Positions 8,157 through 10,516 of a stretch of 10,516 nucleotides of DNA are shown in pieces. The notes beneath the pieces are model-generated. The model was not told the origin of the DNA and did no database searches. It saw nothing but the letters and a program-made list of their open reading frames with translations. Both the position numbers and the translations under genes were made by a program. Source of the stretch: Euperipatoides rowelli (lineage: Eukaryota; Onychophora; Udeonychophora; Euonychophora; Peripatopsidae); the NCBI GenBank assembly GCA_003024985.2, contig PXIH01S0011258.1. One strand, written 5' to 3'. Numbering within the stretch: position 1 is the stretch's first letter; each line of letters begins with the position of its first letter.

Positions 8157-8157
8157 T
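7896..8157. repeat. Long compound trinucleotide microsatellite (ATT/ATC/GTC/ACC)
   Basis: About 260 bp of interlocking three-base repeats. The order is ATT, then GTC (CGTCGTCGTTGTC, about 7916-7930), then CACC/ATC, ATA, CATCA and CACCA mixtures, a T run (about 8081-8090), then a nearly pure (TAT)n of 47 bp at 8111-8157. The interrupted, point-mutated left part is older, while the pure TAT block is probably young and length-variable. Open frames on both strands here (7845-8234 plus, rich in His; 7794-8252 minus, rich in Asn, Met and Val) are translations of the microsatellite, not proteins. Confidence 0.93.
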
Positions 8158-8327
8158 GTATCAAGTTTATTTATTTCAACAAAATTGTAAATATACCCAA
8201 TAGTTCTCAACAATGTATTCAATATATGGAATAAGGATAAAATTTGTAACAATGGACAAAAAAAAAACCATCACCTTGCATGAAAGCTTGAATCGCCCAC
8301 TAGTAGCAGTAAAGACCAAGTTGACTG
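8158..8327. other. Spacer, nothing recognised
   Basis: Short AT-rich sequence between the microsatellite and the 45-bp repeat. It contains an A run near 8260-8268. No gene or structure is supported. Confidence 0.4.
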
Positions 8328-8498
8328 CCACTGTTCTAGACTATTCTATCTTCAAAAAAAGAGAAGAAACACTTTTATTCTAGACTATTCCATTTTTGAA
8401 AGAGGGGAGAAACATCAATTTTAACATTAAATTATTCCTGGTTTCATGCCACTTTTATTCTAGACTATTCCATTGTTGAAAGAGGGTATAAGCATTAA
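8328..8498 (+). repeat. Three-copy ~45-bp repeat around TTCTAGACTATTC
   Basis: Copies at about 8328-8369, 8370-8416 and 8449-8498 share a CACT(TTTA)TTCTAGACTATTC core, then a T/A-rich stretch, then GAAAGAGGG or AAAGAGAAGAAA. The TTCTAGA anchors are at 8334, 8378 and 8458, so spacing is 44 and then 80 bp. The last two copies are the most alike and the first has diverged more. The extra ~35 bp between copies two and three (AACATCAATTTT... to TTTCATGC) may be part of a longer ~80-bp unit that is lost or absent in the first interval. Confidence 0.82.
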
Positions 8499-8791
8499 TA
8501 TAACCTTATTAAATATTTCTAGTATATTTGGTGATTTGACTAAAGAATTCAAGAAGTTGAAGCAAAGAAATAAATAAAGTGACATGTTTTTTCATTATTC
8601 TGTATTAAAATTTGCTTTGATGCTTAAAATTAGCTTAGTTAAGCTTCAACATTCTGAAGTTCTTCTCATAATTGATTTGTTTGAGTACAATAAACAGTTT
8701 GGATTTCAGTTCTTCTTAGTTGTCATTCCTTTTAGTTACAAATAATTTATTTTGTTATAATAGATAGCACCAAACATTAAATTTTACACTT

Positions 8792-8845
8792 ATGTTTATC
8801 GTTCAAATAAACTTATATCTACAAATTTATTTGAACGATAAACAT
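8792..8845. repeat. Perfect 20-bp inverted repeat with 14-base spacer
   Basis: Arms 8792-8811 and 8826-8845 are exact reverse complements (inner core CGTTCAAATAAA / TTTATTTGAACG), separated by CTTATATCTACAAA. Just outside, TTTTACA (about 8783-8789) and TGTAAAA (8881-8887) give a second, looser inverted pair. The arms contain CG and GAAC, so they are not just an AT-only coincidence. Possible explanations are a tiny foldback or MITE-like element or a cruciform-forming site. No T run or gene context supports a terminator. Confidence 0.88.
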
Positions 8846-10254
8846 TTTTTTTCATCATAATTATAATAAAATCTTTACAATGTAAAACTTTATTCAATTT
8901 ATTGCTTAATGAAAATTTAAATATGTTTTTTAACTAAACAAACTGATCAGTGTTTGTCTATACTTAAAGTGATCCATGGTTGTGTGATCCTGCTTAATGG
9001 TGAACATTGATGTTTCTTTTTAAGTAACATAGTGTGCTGCAAAATGCAAATATTCAGTGTAATGAACTGTTTTTAATATCCTAATAGCAACCTAATACCA
9101 AATTCCTTTGGACAATGTCATTATGTAAGTCAGAATTCATTTCAATGTGACTTATCTTTGTATTTATAGTGATATGACATCAAATAAATTAGGCACCCAA
9201 ATTTAGAGATACATCTGTTCTGTTTTCACTTTTCAGTAATACCCTTTACAATGTAGTTCTACTTGGGTCAACAGTATTTTGTGCTACTATCCTTTGTATC
9301 ATGAAAAGTAGTAATGTGCCACTTACATGAAGTATGAAAATAGTATCTTTCTCTCTTTGTAGTATATAGGAATTCCATCTACTTTCTGAAATTGTCTCCA
9401 AGAAGCCAGTTTATCTGTATGATTTTGAAGTATATCATCAATGATACATTTCATATGCTCTATTAAGTTTATGTTATTTCATTGACCATCTATTATTTCA
9501 TTTGATACTCTATACAGGCTTTGACGTAGAACACTCATCTTCCTTAAACGTTGTTTGTGTGCACAGTTAACTATGAGAAAAATCAGCATACCTTTCTGAG
9601 GAATGTATAGGCCTACAGCATATTGCATAATGAAAATGATTTTGTTTTTTTCTAGATGCTATCAAAGCCACAAATGATAGTTGACTTAAAGTTTTAATTT
9701 TAATGATTAATTGATGTTGAAACCCCAACAAATGAACTAATCAACAGTTTCCTATAAAGTTTTCAGAATTTGTATTTTAAAACTTTAACATTGAAAATAT
9801 TGACCAACAGATTTTGCAATATGTTCCAAGTCTCATTTACTTTTTTTTCTCCCCTTTTATTTCTATGATTAATTAACTAATAAGTGTTTCTGTACAGTTG
9901 CCTCTGTCTGGTTTTAATGATAGTCTTCAAGTGTAGTACTCCTGAGGATTAGAAGCATGATACCCATAACAAAAAAAAAAGTCCAATGGGTATTTTGTTG
10001 AAGCGTCTAACCTATTTCTACAAATGATTTGATTTCTGTTCAATTCTACATTGGTTTACATCATTAAGAAGTTCATTAGTTTCAGATTAATCAGCAACAT
10101 TGCCATTTAATGGAAGAAAAATTACCTTGTAAGTTCATTCAATGAGAAAAATGTGGCCTAATCCATTTTTAATTATTTGGCATGCAATCTCTTATTGAAG
10201 GTGTTAGAACAATTTAAGGCAACTAAGGTCCAATAGTTCTTATCATATGGAATT
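8846..10254. other. AT-rich stretch, nothing recognised
   Basis: No open frame, RNA gene or clear repeat. TATAGGCCTAC (about 9607-9617) and TGTAGGCCTGCC (7041-7052) are common-looking words of the kind scattered through many marine invertebrate genomes. TACCCAT (9961-9967) and ATGGGTA (9985-9991) can pair around an A run. CTCCTGAGGATTAGAAGCATGATAC (about 9939-9963) faintly recalls 3'-terminal words of some retroelements, which is too weak to call. Confidence 0.45.
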
Positions 10255-10349
10255 TAATTTTTCTCATAAAAACAAAACTTATGTATTATTTTCCTTTCAT
10301 TTCTTTTAAAAGAGTAATTATTAAAATTTAATGAGAAAATAAGAATATT
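10255..10349 (+). repeat. 95-bp direct repeat, copy 1
   Basis: Identical at every base to 10422-10516 (offset 167 bp). It starts TAATTTTTCTCATAA and ends AATGAGAAAATAAGAATATT, so its ends form an imperfect inverted repeat (TTTTCTCAT / ATGAGAAAA). That structure suggests a short foldback element or a satellite monomer. Confidence 0.93.
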
Positions 10350-10421
10350 GTCCTCAAATGTCTTTTCAACATACTAATATATTTGTATACATTGCTGTGT
10401 GTGTCTGTGCATGCATATATA
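10350..10421. other. Spacer between the 95-bp repeats
   Basis: 72 bp including a GTGTGTGTCTGTGCATGCATATATATA stretch (about 10395-10421) of alternating purine and pyrimidine. With the 95-bp repeat it would make up a 167-bp tandem unit, if the array continues beyond the window. Confidence 0.6.
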
Positions 10422-10516
10422 TAATTTTTCTCATAAAAACAAAACTTATGTATTATTTTCCTTTCATTTCTTTTAAAAGAGTAATTATTAAAATTTAATG
10501 AGAAAATAAGAATATT
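10422..10516 (+). repeat. 95-bp direct repeat, copy 2, cut by the window end
   Basis: Exact copy of 10255-10349 that runs to the last base. Because the window ends inside the match, the true repeat may be longer. It could be the start of a 167-bp tandem array or an assembly-end duplication. Confidence 0.92.

Noticed and set aside
7794-8252. Poly-Asn/Met/Val minus-strand frame and the overlapping poly-His plus-strand frame (7845-8234)
   Set aside because: Both are translations of the trinucleotide microsatellite.
4146-8257. Shared 15-base word ATTTGTAACAATGGA at about 4147 and 8244
   Set aside because: No similarity extends beyond it; a match of this length is plausible by chance in AT-rich DNA of this size.
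9939-9991. Possible hammerhead-like or retroelement 3'-end motif (CTCCTGAGGATTAG)
   Set aside because: The conserved core needed for a hammerhead fold is not present, and the similarity to retroelement ends is too short.

Overview
This window looks like non-coding, AT-rich nuclear DNA from an animal, most likely a marine invertebrate. The evidence is decayed RTE/BovB-like non-LTR retrotransposon sequence, long trinucleotide microsatellites (ATT/ATC/GTC), AT minisatellites, and the absence of any intact protein-coding gene, operon or RNA gene. A mollusc would fit, but nothing here fixes the phylum. The window could be intergenic or lie inside a large intron; the sequence cannot tell these apart.

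Layout. 1-844: AT-rich filler with one small GC-richer patch (about 640-720). 845-1441: internal fragment of a LINE reverse transcriptase, broken at both ends. 1442-2762: degenerate minisatellite with a ~24-bp unit, in two blocks, containing strand-switched units. It is interrupted by a hairpin-bearing spacer (1485-1710) and by a SINE-like insert (about 2012-2336). 2763-4094: AT-rich DNA with a five-copy 17-bp tandem repeat (3555-3637). 4110-4746: a second, 5'-truncated LINE copy flanked by a perfect 15-bp target-site duplication. It carries an internal 60-bp tandem duplication. 4762-5586: filler. 5587-5800 (minus strand): a frameshifted remnant of a multicopy invertebrate protein family, recognised by LGCNM, FLH, SDE-GE-FHQ and MLADYCW blocks. 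5801-7895: filler with short unrecognised reading frames. 7896-8157: long compound trinucleotide microsatellite. 8328-8498: three copies of a ~45-bp repeat. 8792-8845: perfect 20-bp inverted repeat. 8846-10254: filler. 10255-10516: an exact 95-bp direct repeat with 167-bp spacing, running to the last base.

No functional gene system is visible. The informative content is the history of transposon insertion and repeat turnover. The two LINE pieces are separate insertions, because the second has its own target-site duplication. All three ambiguous bases (N at 867, 1221 and 4716) fall inside LINE-derived sequence. The longer open frames are chance frames, antisense shadows or microsatellite translations, apart from the reverse transcriptase frame at 989-1459.
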